Shown here: positions 22,924-31,800 of the stretch, in pieces
Position numbering within the stretch: the stretch's first letter is position 1
Layout of the letters: every line of letters starts with the position of its first letter
Origin: DAOUKH01 sp034421515
GTDB taxonomy: Bacteria; Chloroflexota; Dehalococcoidia; SHYB01
Direction: 5' to 3'
NCBI GenBank assembly: GCA_034421515.1
Contig: DAOUKH010000055.1
Coordinates: 1 to 46,840 of the forward strand
Length of the DNA stretch: 46,840 nucleotides
The notes under the pieces: model-generated
Told to the model about the DNA's origin: nothing
Database searches by the model: none
Seen by the model: the letters and a program-made list of their open reading frames with translations, nothing else
Position numbers and translations under genes: made by a program

Positions 22924-22939
22924 GCGGGTCTGCCGCAAG

Positions 22940-22968
22940 TTGACGGAATGAGGGGACGAACGTATCAT
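22940..22968 (+). promoter_or_regulatory. Promoter of the rsmD-coaD-recF run
   Basis: TTGACG (22940-22945), a 17-nt spacer and TATCAT (22963-22968). Transcription would start near 22975, about 32 nt before the rsmD GTG. Confidence 0.65.
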
Positions 22969-23006
22969 GGAAGCATCCCCTTGAACGCGGTTTTGGATTT
23001 TGTGTT

Positions 23007-23561
23007 GTGAGAGTCATCGCCGGACGCGTCAAGGGGACGCGGCTCGAGGCCAAGGTTCCCGGGGTGCGGCCAACGTCCGCGCGCGTTCGGAGCGCCCTCT
23101 TCTCGGCGCTGGGGCCTGAGCGGCTGGAAGGGGCGCGAGTGCTCGACCTCTATGCGGGCGCGGGCGCGCTGGGGATCGAGGCGCTGAGCCGCGGCGCCGC
23201 CTTCGCGCGCTTCGTGGAGCGGGACCGCCGGCAATGCGCGGCGATCCGAAAGACGCTCCGCGCCGCGGGGCTGCAGGACCAGGCCGCGGTTTCGTGCGCG
23301 ACGGTTATGAAGTACCTACAAGCGACGGACGAGACCTTCGATCTGGCGATCGCCGATCCCCCCTACGCCGCCACGGAGACGGATGAAGCGCTCGGCGCTA
23401 TCGCGTCCGGCGGCATCGTCCGGACCGGCGGACGCATCGTCCTCGAACATGCCGCCCGGGCGGCGGCGCCCGAGCCGGAGGGCCTGGAGCTGCTGGCGAG
23501 CCGGCGCTACGGCGACACCGCCCTAGCGTTTTATGAGCCCCGCGAGGCCGCCGGGGTCTAG
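23007..23561 (+). CDS. rsmD: 16S rRNA (guanine-966 N2)-methyltransferase RsmD
   Basis: A 184-residue rRNA methyltransferase. It starts MRVIAGRVKGTRLEA, typical of RsmD, has the substrate-recognition segment RPTSARVRSALFSAL, the SAM motif VLDLYAGAGALGIEALSRGA and the catalytic DPPYA. GTG is used as start. Length is normal. coaD follows after 3 nt, a widely conserved pair. It heads a probable operon extending to the rhodanese gene at 27065. Confidence 0.95.
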   Translation: MRVIAGRVKGTRLEAKVPGVRPTSARVRSALFSALGPERLEGARVLDLYAGAGALGIEALSRGAAFARFVERDRRQCAAIRKTLRAAGLQDQAAVSCATVMKYLQATDETFDLAIADPPYAATETDEALGAIASGGIVRTGGRIVLEHAARAAAPEPEGLELLASRRYGDTALAFYEPREAAGV

Positions 23562-23564
23562 GCC

Positions 23565-24047
23565 ATGACCATCGCGCTCTACCCGGGGAGCTTCGACCCC
23601 GCGACCAACGGCCACGTGGACATCGCCAAGCGCGCAGCGAAGATCTTTGACGAACTGGTGATCGGCGTGTTCGACGCGCCGCCGAAGAAGCTGCTGTTCG
23701 ATACCGAGGAGCGCGTCCAGCTTTTCGAAGAGGCGATGGCCGGAGTGCCCAACGTCTCCGTCCGCACCTACAAGGGCCTCACCATCGCGTACGCCAAGGA
23801 GATCTCGGCGACGGCGATGGTGCGGGGCCTGCGGGCCAACTCCGATTTCGAGTACGAGTTCGAGATGGCGATGATGAACCGAAACATGGACCCCTCAATC
23901 GAGGTGGTCTGCATGATGACGCGGATCGAGTACCAGTTCCTGAGCTCCAGCCTTCTCAAGGAGGTCTGCTCCCTGGGCGGGCGGATCGACAACCTGGTTC
24001 CCAAGCATGTGGAGAAGGCGTTGCGCGAGAAGCTGACGCTGGCATAA
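23565..24047 (+). CDS. coaD: Phosphopantetheine adenylyltransferase
   Basis: A 160-residue enzyme of coenzyme A synthesis: it adenylates 4'-phosphopantetheine. Motifs are YPGSFDPATNGHVDI with the T/HxGH nucleotidyltransferase site, RGLRANSDFEYEFEMAMMN, and EYQFLSSSLLKEV, which contains the conserved SSS region. Length is typical. It lies 3 nt after rsmD. Confidence 0.97.
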   Translation: MTIALYPGSFDPATNGHVDIAKRAAKIFDELVIGVFDAPPKKLLFDTEERVQLFEEAMAGVPNVSVRTYKGLTIAYAKEISATAMVRGLRANSDFEYEFEMAMMNRNMDPSIEVVCMMTRIEYQFLSSSLLKEVCSLGGRIDNLVPKHVEKALREKLTLA

Positions 24048-24077
24048 ACACGGCGCCGGCAGGAGGGGAGGAGTCGC

Positions 24078-24629
24078 ATGAAGAAGGAGAACGGCCCGGC
24101 CGACGCGAACGTCGAGGCCCTCAAGATTCTTGAGAAGCTCGAAGCGCTGACATCGTCGGCCACCAAACTCCCTTTGACCAACCGCGCCGTCCTCAACCCC
24201 GCCGAGCTGAACGCCCTGTGCGCGGCCCTGAAGAAGGCGCTGCCGAAGGGCATCTCGGAGGCGCAGCAGATCATCCGGTTCAAGGACTCGATCCTGACGC
24301 AGGCGCAGGCCGAGGCGAAGCGTATCCGCTCCGAGGCCGACGAACAGTCGATGACCAAGGTGTCGGACACGCAGGTCTACCGGGATGCGCGGACGACCGC
24401 CGAGCACATCATCGCCGAGGCGCGGGAGCAGGCCGGCGAGGTGCTGGAGCGGGCCGAGGAGATCGCGCGGCAGCGCGTGAAAGGCGCCGACGACTACGCC
24501 GATGAGGTGCTCGAGAAGCTGGAAGGCGAGCTCGGCGCGTTGCTCGCCACGGCGCGGCGCGGGCGCGAGATCCTGTCGCGCGAGCGGGAGAGTCCAACCA
24601 ACAACGGGGTCGCCGAACCCGTCAGCTAG
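24078..24629 (+). CDS. Coiled-coil protein of unknown function between coaD and recF
   Basis: A 183-residue, highly charged, helix-rich protein. Residues about 70-170 are rich in Ala, Glu, Arg and Gln in heptad-like spacing (QAQAEAKRIRSEAD, TAEHIIAEAREQAGEVLERAEEIA), resembling the stalk helices of DivIVA, ATP synthase b-subunits or similar scaffold proteins. There is no transmembrane segment, and it has an N-terminal Lys/Glu-rich start. A strong AGGAGGGGAGGAG tract precedes the ATG. Its conserved-looking place between coaD and recF suggests a cellular rather than accessory role, but I cannot assign one. Confidence 0.72.
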   Translation: MKKENGPADANVEALKILEKLEALTSSATKLPLTNRAVLNPAELNALCAALKKALPKGISEAQQIIRFKDSILTQAQAEAKRIRSEADEQSMTKVSDTQVYRDARTTAEHIIAEAREQAGEVLERAEEIARQRVKGADDYADEVLEKLEGELGALLATARRGREILSRERESPTNNGVAEPVS

Positions 24630-24668
24630 CCGCCCACGACCGCGGGCGCTTCATGAGCGAGGGACCGG

Positions 24669-25832
24669 TTGCTGATCCGCCGGCTCCGCCTCGAATACTT
24701 TCGCAATATTCGCGAGCTTGACTTGGAGCTCGCTCCCGGCCGCACCGTCCTGCACGGGGACAATGGGCAGGGAAAGACGAACATCCTCGAAGCGCTGTTC
24801 ATGCTGGCCGCCGCGAAGTCTGTTCGCGCGCGGCATGAGCGCGAGATCGTCAGCCTGAAGTCAGACGCGGACATCCCGTACGCGCGCGTCGAGGCGGAGG
24901 TCCAGAAGTCGAGCGGGGGCGAGCCGCGGCTGACGATCGACATCGTACTGCAGCGGACGCCGGGCGGGCCCGGCGGCGAGGGGGCGCACCTCCAGAAGCG
25001 GGTGCGGGTGAACGGCGTGAATCGCAGTGCGGCGGGCCTCGTCGGCGAGGTGCAGGCGGTGCTGTTCGAGCCGCAGGACGTCGAACTGGTGTTTGGACCC
25101 CCATTAACCCGGCGCCGCTACCTGGACTTGACCCTATCTCAGATCGATTCGCGCCTCTTTCGCTCCCTGCAGGAATACAACCGCGTGCTGGCGCAGCGCA
25201 ACTCGTTGCTCAAGGCGATCCGGGAACGGCGGGCCGGGGTCGACGAGCTGCCGTATTGGGACGAAGGGCTCGTCACGGCGGGAGCGGTCGTCGTCGGGGC
25301 GCGGCGGACGGCGCTGGAGCGGCTCGGCGCGCTGGCGTCGGAGACCCACGGCGAGCTGACGGACGGCGCGGAGCGGCTCGACCTGACCTACGTGCCCTCG
25401 CTGGCGGGGGCGCTGGAGGCGGATGAGGACGAGATCGGCGCGCTGTTCAACGAGGCCTTGGCCGAGGGCCGGGAGCGCGAGGTGGCGCAGGGGACGACGC
25501 TCGTTGGGCCGCACCGCGACGATTTCACGTTCACCGTCGGCGGGGCGAACCTGGCGACGTTCGGGTCGCGGGGGCAGCAGCGGCTGGCGACGCTGGCGCT
25601 GAAGCTGGCCGAAGCCCGCTTCATGGAGGAGCGGACGGGGGAGCCGCCGGTGCTGCTGCTCGACGACGTGCTCTCCGAGCTCGACCCGGCGCGGCGGCGC
25701 TATCTGACGGAGCGGGTCGAGCGGCACGCGCAGGCGATCATCACAACGGCCGACCTCGCAGCGTTCGAGGCGGACTTCCTGGAAGGGTCGCGGGTGCTGC
25801 GCGTGGCCGGGGGCGCCGTCGACGCTTGCTAG
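24669..25832 (+). CDS. recF: DNA recombination/repair protein RecF
   Basis: A 387-residue SMC-like ATPase that loads RecA at single-strand gaps. Walker A is GDNGQGKT (30-37). The arm region includes FEPQDVELVFGPPLTRRRYLDLTLSQ, the ABC signature is FGSRGQQRLATLALKLAEA, and Walker B is VLLLDDVLSELD, followed by a D-loop-like segment. TTG at 24669 is the start, with GAGGGA just upstream; an overlapping ATG at 24653 is in another frame. dnaN and gyrB, its usual neighbours, are not adjacent. It is embedded in the rsmD-coaD operon, 39 nt after the coiled-coil gene. Confidence 0.94.
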   Translation: MLIRRLRLEYFRNIRELDLELAPGRTVLHGDNGQGKTNILEALFMLAAAKSVRARHEREIVSLKSDADIPYARVEAEVQKSSGGEPRLTIDIVLQRTPGGPGGEGAHLQKRVRVNGVNRSAAGLVGEVQAVLFEPQDVELVFGPPLTRRRYLDLTLSQIDSRLFRSLQEYNRVLAQRNSLLKAIRERRAGVDELPYWDEGLVTAGAVVVGARRTALERLGALASETHGELTDGAERLDLTYVPSLAGALEADEDEIGALFNEALAEGREREVAQGTTLVGPHRDDFTFTVGGANLATFGSRGQQRLATLALKLAEARFMEERTGEPPVLLLDDVLSELDPARRRYLTERVERHAQAIITTADLAAFEADFLEGSRVLRVAGGAVDAC

Positions 25833-25863
25833 GGCGCGACCCGCTGACTAGCATGGGCGGGCT

Positions 25864-26661
25864 ATGGCCATCGGCGACGACCACCGGCGCGCCTTCGACG
25901 AGGCGGCCCAGATTCTAGCCCGCTCGCGGCACGCCATCGCGCTCGTGGGCGCGGGCATGTCGGCGGAGAGCGGCATCCCCACGTTCCGCGGTCCCGGCGG
26001 GCTGTGGACGAAGAAGGGCGAGCCGGACATGCGGATGTACGACGCTTTCCTCAACGACCCCGAGGCGTGGTGGGAGCAGCGGCTGCGGCCGCAGGACCCC
26101 GACATGGCCGCCTTCTCGGAGGCGATGGAGAACGCGAAGCCGAACCCGGGACACTACGCGCTGGCGGAGATGGAGCGGGAGGGGTTCATCCGCCACATCG
26201 TGACGCAGAACGTCGACAACCTGCACCAGGCGGCGGGGAGCGTCAACGTGGCGGAGATCCACGGGAACCGGTTCAAGTACCGCTGCATCAACTGCGTGAC
26301 CCGCTTCGAGGCCGAGGAGGTCTCGCTCGACAAGCTGCCGGTGCGGTGCCCGCACTGCCAGGGGTTGGTGAAGGGCGACGGGGTCATGTTCGGCGAGCCG
26401 ATCCCGGTGGACGTGCTCGAGGTCTGCCAGACGCAGGCGTTGATGGCGGACTGCGTGGTGCTGATCGGGACGTCGGCGCTGGTCTACCCGGCGGCGGGGC
26501 TGCCGTCGATCGCGCAGCAGCGCGGCGCGCGCCTCATCGAGGTGAACCCCTTGGAGACGGCGCTGTCCGGCGCGTGCGACATCCTGCTCCGGACGCCGTC
26601 GGGGGAGGGTCTGCCGTTCCTGCTGGAGCGGGCGAAGGCCTTCCGGGAGGATACGGCGTAG
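25864..26661 (+). CDS. cobB: Sirtuin (NAD-dependent protein deacylase)
   Basis: A 265-residue Sir2-family enzyme that removes acetyl or other acyl groups from lysines using NAD. The NAD-binding motif is GAGMSAESGIPTFRG (29-43), the catalytic region TQNVDNLH (114-121) and His133 in EIHG. The structural zinc is held by C141/C144 (CINC) and C162/C165 (CPHC). VMFGEPIP and GTSALVYPAAGLP complete the Rossmann half. The gap to recF is 31 nt and to the rhodanese gene 8 nt, so the three are probably one transcript. In-frame residues of the Sirt5 type (Tyr/Arg) are not evident, so acetyl specificity is a reasonable guess. Confidence 0.93.
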   Translation: MAIGDDHRRAFDEAAQILARSRHAIALVGAGMSAESGIPTFRGPGGLWTKKGEPDMRMYDAFLNDPEAWWEQRLRPQDPDMAAFSEAMENAKPNPGHYALAEMEREGFIRHIVTQNVDNLHQAAGSVNVAEIHGNRFKYRCINCVTRFEAEEVSLDKLPVRCPHCQGLVKGDGVMFGEPIPVDVLEVCQTQALMADCVVLIGTSALVYPAAGLPSIAQQRGARLIEVNPLETALSGACDILLRTPSGEGLPFLLERAKAFREDTA

Positions 26662-26669
26662 GGATCGCG

Positions 26670-27065
26670 ATGAGCAACGAGCAGCTGAGCTTCTACCAGC
26701 GAAAGCTGGCCTATGAGATGGACTCGGCGGACCTCTACGAGGCGCTCGAGCACGGCGAACCGATCGTCGTCGTCGACGGCCGGTCGGCCGACGCCTATGC
26801 GCACGAGCACATTCCCGGCGCCGTCAGTCTTCCGCACCGGGAGATCAGCCCAGAGTCGACGGAGTCGCTGGATAGGGCGAAGCGCTACGTCTGCTACTGC
26901 GACGGAATTGGGTGCAATGCCTCGACCAAGACCGCGATGAAGCTCCTGGAGCTTGGCTTCGAGGTGCGCGAGCTCATCGGCGGGCTCGACTGGTGGAAGC
27001 GCGACGGCTACGCCACCCACGGCGACGGCGCGCACGCCGCGGCCGGCGTCAAGTGCGGCTGCTGA
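26670..27065 (+). CDS. Rhodanese-domain protein
   Basis: A 131-residue single rhodanese domain, predicted sulfurtransferase. The N-terminal motif VVVDGRSADAYAHEHIPGAVSLPHREI is classical. The active-site loop is YCDGIGCNAST with Cys77 in the catalytic position; this CxGxxCNAS loop is a known variant in single-domain rhodaneses. The C-terminus ends in VKCGC, giving extra cysteines that may relay sulfur or bind metal. The ATG at 26670 follows the sirtuin stop by 8 nt. Confidence 0.9.
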   Translation: MSNEQLSFYQRKLAYEMDSADLYEALEHGEPIVVVDGRSADAYAHEHIPGAVSLPHREISPESTESLDRAKRYVCYCDGIGCNASTKTAMKLLELGFEVRELIGGLDWWKRDGYATHGDGAHAAAGVKCGC

Positions 27066-27080
27066 GAGCTAGCGGGCCCG

Positions 27081-27114
27081 CCCTCAATCCCTCCCAGAGG
27101 GAGGGAGGTTTGGG
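27081..27114 (+). repeat. Dispersed repeat element, copy 1
   Basis: A 34-bp element consisting of CCCTCA, two filler bases, an 8-bp hairpin (27088-27106) and GGAGGTTTGGG. A near-identical copy lies on the other strand at 46464-46498, differing in two positions and one T. It is the first unit of the palindrome cluster. Confidence 0.75.
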
Positions 27115-27166
27115 TGCTTTCTCTGGGGAATGGCGGGCTTCGACGGGGTTGTTCGGGGAGAGCGAC

Positions 27167-27243
27167 GGGCGATTCGCGAATCGCCCCTACAGGGGAGGGG
27201 AGGAGCCCCCGCCCGCACCCCAGGGCAACCACGAGGGTTGCCC
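27167..27243. repeat. Pair of inverted repeats with a shared suffix
   Basis: A 20-bp perfect palindrome (27167-27186) and an 8-bp stem with 5-nt loop (27223-27243, GGGCAACC / GGTTGCCC). Each is followed by the same CCTACAGGG, so they are two variants of one element whose stem has changed by compensatory substitution. Confidence 0.75.
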
Positions 27244-27599
27244 CTACAGGGACGATCCCGCTCCCGGCGTTGGGGGTCCGTGGGGGTTGGAGCACCCCTC
27301 CCAGCCCCCCGCCCTCACCCCAACCCTCTCCCAGCGGGAGAGGGGGAAGACCGCCCTGCGCCACCGGTCTTGTGTTGGTTGTTGGGGGGGCCCTCATCTC
27401 AATCTTCTCCCGTGGGGAGAAGAGGGAAGACCTCACCACCCTGGCCCTCTCTCAGGGGGAGAGAGGTTCATGGTGCTCCCCCAGAGGGGGAGAGGCGAGA
27501 CGCCGCTCCGCTTGACCGGCGGATTTGGGGGCTGCTAGGCTGGGAGCGCCCCTTCTGATTCGCTCCCCTGTTGAATTCATGCTCCCCGGAGGCCTTGCC

Positions 27600-28805
27600 G
27601 TGCCTGATAGCGCGCCGCGTTTACTCGATACGCCGAAACGGACCCTGCTGGGGCCCGGACCGGCCAACGTCCACCCCCGGGTCGAGGAGGCGCTGGCGAG
27701 GCCGGTGATCGGCCACATGGACCCGCGCTTCGTCGACGTCCTGGAAGAGGTCTGCGCGATGCAGCGGGCCGTCTTCCGCACGAAGAACGACGCCACGATC
27801 GCGGTGTCGGGCACGGGGTCGGCGGGCATGGAGGCGGCGGTGTGCAACGTCGTCGAGCCCGGAGACAACGTGGTGATCGGGATGCACGGCTTCTTCGGCG
27901 GCCGCATCGGCGAGATGGTGGAGCGCTACGGCGGCAACGTCATCCGTGCCGAGGGTGAGTGGGGCAGCCCGCTCGACTCCAAGGCGGTCGAGGCGGCCCT
28001 CGACAGCGTGGACAAGGTCAAGATGGTTGCGGTGGTGCACGGCGAGACGTCGACGGGGGTGCTGCAGCCCCTGGACGGGCTCGCCGACCTGGCACACGAC
28101 CGCGGGGCGCTCTTCCTGATCGACTGCGTCACGTCGCTGGCCGGGGTGCCCGTTGAGGTGGACGGGTGGGGCGTCGACATCGCCTACTCGGGGACGCAGA
28201 AGTGCCTCGGCGCGCCGCCGGGGCTGGCGCCGGTGACGTTCAACGAGCGGGCGCTCGACGTCGTCCGCGCGCGGGAGTCGACGGTCGCCAACTGGTACCT
28301 CGACATCCGGTCGGTGCTGCGGTACTGGCGGGGCGAGAACGGCGTGCGGGGCTATCACCACACCGCGCCGGTGTCGATGATCTACGGTCTGCACCAGGCC
28401 CTGGCGGTGATCCTGGAGGAGGGGCTGGAGGCGCGGCACGCGCGGCACCGGCGGAACTCGCTGGCGCTGTACGCGGGGCTGGAGGCGCTTGGGGTGGAGC
28501 TGATCGTGGAGCCGGCCTACCGGGCCTACCCGCTGACGACGGTGCGCGTCCCCGAGGGCGCGTCGGACGCCGAGGTGCGGGGCGCGCTCCTCAACGACCA
28601 CGACATCGAGATCGGCGCCGGCCTCGGCCCGTTCGCGGGCAACGCCTGGCGCATCGGCCTCATGGGCTACAGCTCGACGCCGGAGAACGTGAGGCTCTTC
28701 CTGGACGCGCTGGGAGGCGTGCTGGCGGCGCAGGGCTGCGCCGTCGAGGCCGGCGCCGGCGTCGCGGCGGCGGAGCGGTCGTTGGCGGCGGTCGCGGCGG
28801 GGTAG
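27600..28805 (+). CDS. Class V aminotransferase, alanine/serine-glyoxylate type
   Basis: A 401-residue PLP enzyme of the AGXT/SgaA group, which transfers an amino group from alanine or serine to glyoxylate, giving glycine. Recognised segments are LLGPGPANVHPRV, VSGTGSAGMEAAVCNVVEPGD, HGETSTGVLQPL, LIDCVTSLAGVPVEVDGWGVD (Asp175) and the PLP-lysine motif SGTQKCLGAPPGLAP (Lys201). The C-terminal RIGLMGYSS is typical. I chose GTG at 27600: GGAGG (27588-27592) lies 7 nt upstream and the family start follows. It would use glyoxylate from GlcDEF. The palindrome cluster sits immediately upstream. Confidence 0.88.
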   Translation: MPDSAPRLLDTPKRTLLGPGPANVHPRVEEALARPVIGHMDPRFVDVLEEVCAMQRAVFRTKNDATIAVSGTGSAGMEAAVCNVVEPGDNVVIGMHGFFGGRIGEMVERYGGNVIRAEGEWGSPLDSKAVEAALDSVDKVKMVAVVHGETSTGVLQPLDGLADLAHDRGALFLIDCVTSLAGVPVEVDGWGVDIAYSGTQKCLGAPPGLAPVTFNERALDVVRARESTVANWYLDIRSVLRYWRGENGVRGYHHTAPVSMIYGLHQALAVILEEGLEARHARHRRNSLALYAGLEALGVELIVEPAYRAYPLTTVRVPEGASDAEVRGALLNDHDIEIGAGLGPFAGNAWRIGLMGYSSTPENVRLFLDALGGVLAAQGCAVEAGAGVAAAERSLAAVAAG

Positions 28806-28881
28806 GGGCGCAGGGCCGCGCTTGGCTGGCCTTCATGCGGGGAGGGGCTACTCGTTGCCGGTTGTGGCATAGTGTGGCCCC

Positions 28882-31800
28882 ATGTGGGTGGGACACTATT
28901 CGTTCGCGGCGGCGGCCCTGATTTTCGTGCTTGCGGCCGTTGCGGCCGCGGGGTTGTGGTATACGGCGGGGCCGGGCAGCGCACAGGCGCAACGGGAGCT
29001 GCCGGTCATCCGCGCAGTAGACCCTGAGGACCCCTACTGTGTCTTGCAGCAATCGCCGCGACGGTGGGAGAGGCTGCTGACCATAACCGGTGAGAACTTC
29101 GGCACGGATGCCGACAGCCGCCTGCAGATTCGCGTCATAGGCTCCCGAGGGACATCTTTCCACGTTGGGTCGGAGGCCGAATGGGCCGGCCCGACGGAGA
29201 TCAGGCTGGATTTCGCGCGCATCGCGCACCGGCTGCCGGAAATAGACAAGATGACCGCCATCGTTAGGATCACCAATGCGTCCCACGAAGCGATCTCGGA
29301 CTGGTCCGCGGGGTTCATCATCGCGACGAACGCAGAGACGTGCGGCACGGAGCGGCCGGAGCCGCCGTCGCTGCCGGTGTCCCCACTCTTGCCGTCGGGT
29401 CCGGCGGTGCGGGGGGAGGCCGGTGACCTCTGGGCCGACGTCATCCTCGGCAAGCCGGACTTTTCGCAGCTCGGCCCCAACGAGGTCGTGCCGCATCGGG
29501 TCTTCAATCCGGGGGGCGTTGTCGTAGACCGATCGGCGAGCCCTGGCAAGGCGTACATCTGGGACTCGGGCAATAGCCGCATCCTGGGGATCGATCTCGC
29601 CGAATGCTACGCCGGCGAGGCGTCGTGTTCGGCGGAGATCGTGCTGGGGCAGCCGTCGGGCTACGACCACTCGGCGTGTAACGCGGAGGGCGGGTTCCAG
29701 GACTTCCCCCGCCGCGCCTTAGCGAGGGCGGACACGCTGTGCGGGATGCCGGAGGGGGTAATCAGCCCAATCTTCGCGAACACGTTCGTGACGATGGCCG
29801 TCAACAATGATGGAGACCTGTATGTCCCGGACTCTCACAACAACCGAATCTTGAAATACGAAAGCCCCTTCGAAAGCGACACGATCGCCGATACGGTCTG
29901 GGGGCAGGACGACTTCTCGGGCATCCTGTGCAACCAGGGGAACTTCGCAGCGCCAACCGCGGAAACCCTGTGTTTTCATTCCTACACGAACCGCACCGTA
30001 GGCCCGTACGGGAACGGCGTTGCACTGGATGACGAGGGCAACCTGTGGGTCGCCGATAGCGGAAACAACCGGGTGCTTCGGTTCCCCGTCGACCCTGAGA
30101 CGGGCGAGGCCGCGAAGGCCGCCAACCTCGTGCTGGGCCAGCCGGGCTTCATTCATGCAAGGCCGGGGAACAGTAGCCAAAAGCTGCATGCCCCCTCGGC
30201 CGTCGCGATCGCCCGCGACGGGTCGGTCTACGTCGCGGATACAGGAAACGACCGAATCGTGGTCTTCAACCCACCCTTTGCAACCGGAATGCCGGCCACG
30301 CGAGTGTTCGGGTCGCAATTCCGTCGCCCGACGTCAATCAGCATCGACCCCGCGGGGGAAGGGCTGTGGGTTAACGACACCCGTAACTCCATGATCGAAC
30401 TATGGGACATCGCGAGGGAATCGGTTTCGGAGGTCTTGGGTAGGGAGTCTTATGAACCCGATGGAGAATGCCCCCGGGGCGCGTTTACTTACTGCGAGGG
30501 AGCCGGAGGCATCGGCATTGATGGGCAGGGCAACATCCTGGCGTCGTTGTCGCGGCTCGGTCAGGACATTGTTCGCTTTCCGTCTCCTACCGCGGTGGCC
30601 GGGACGTTCAATGAACCGGACCGGCGTCTTTTTTCCACAGCAAACAACAAGTACAACCAGACGGGAAGGAAGGGTGTGGACTCAGTCCGAGGGGTCGCGG
30701 TGTGGGGAGACCAACTGATCGTATCCGACATACGGCGGCTGATGTTCTGGAACGGGCTCGACGGGTTGACCAACGGAGAACCCGCCGACGGGATAGTAGG
30801 CGAGGAAACGTACGATGCGAGATGGGCCGACTGCTGTGGCAGGATCAAGGTGGACGGAGCGGGCCGCCTATGGGTCCTAGACTTCGAGGGTCGGAGATAC
30901 ATCGATGTCTATCAGCTTCCTCTGACCGAACATTCCGCCCCGATACACACGATCTGGAAGAGCGAGGTCGACTTCCCTGTGCTCGGCACAGAAGACCGCA
31001 TAGAACTGAGAAACGTCCACGGCATCGCGCCCGTGGGGCTCGGCGAGTTTCTGTGGTTGTCCGACACGGAGAACCACCGTGTCGTGCGGATTCGAGACCC
31101 GCTCACCAACCCCGTGGTGGACGTAGTGCTGGGGCAGGAGAACGCCAGGGGGACACTGTGCAATCGGGCCGAGCATCCGCGACCGCCTGCCCACTTAGGC
31201 CCCGCCGACCTGAGTCCCCCGACCCCCAATACGATTTGCTTTCCCGGGGCCCTCTCGATCGACCGGCTTGGCAACCTCTATGTTTCCGACCATACGCTGG
31301 TAGCAGTGGGGAACCAGCGCCTGCTCATGTTCTCGAAGGCGACCTTCCCTGCGCGCGACACGTCCGCTCTGTTCGCCCCCGACGCCGCGAAGATATTCAC
31401 CGAATCAGCCGTTCAGACTGCCGGCCTTCGATTTCCGGCCTGGATGCCGGACGGCATGGTCGATCCGACCCGTCCTTGGTCGGGCTCCGCAGCGACGTGG
31501 GAAACGGCGTTCGACAGTTGGAACCGGATGGCCGCTGGCTTCAACTCCTATGCGGCGGCCAGATTCGTCGGGATCTACGACGACCCGCTAGGGCCAGACT
31601 TGCTCCCTACGGCCTATCTGTACGACGTCGCCTCGCTCCCTTATGCGGCGACCTTCGACGACCAGGACAATCTGTACGTGGGCGACGTCGACCGTAGCAG
31701 GGTGCTCGTTTACCGGAACCCATCGGGGGACCTGCCAAACCCCGAGGGGCAACCCGAATCGCCTCCTGTGGACGCCGCGCCGGTCCCGGAGCATCCGGTC

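Larger units (their letters stand above)
27066..27599. repeat. Gene-free region packed with palindromic repeats
   Basis: This 534-bp gap between the rhodanese and aminotransferase genes carries at least seven short perfect hairpins: 27088-27106, 27167-27186, 27223-27243, 27324-27344, 27403-27423, 27446-27466 and 27476-27492. Several are pyrimidine-arm/purine-arm stems (CCCTCTCCC / GGGAGAGGG type). The open frames that run through it on both strands have biased, repeated composition and are not genes. It resembles clusters of REP-like or MITE-like intergenic elements. Confidence 0.8.

Noticed and set aside
27130..27558. Overlapping open frames in the palindrome cluster
   Set aside because: Their translations follow the repeats, change frame with them and have no protein-like composition.
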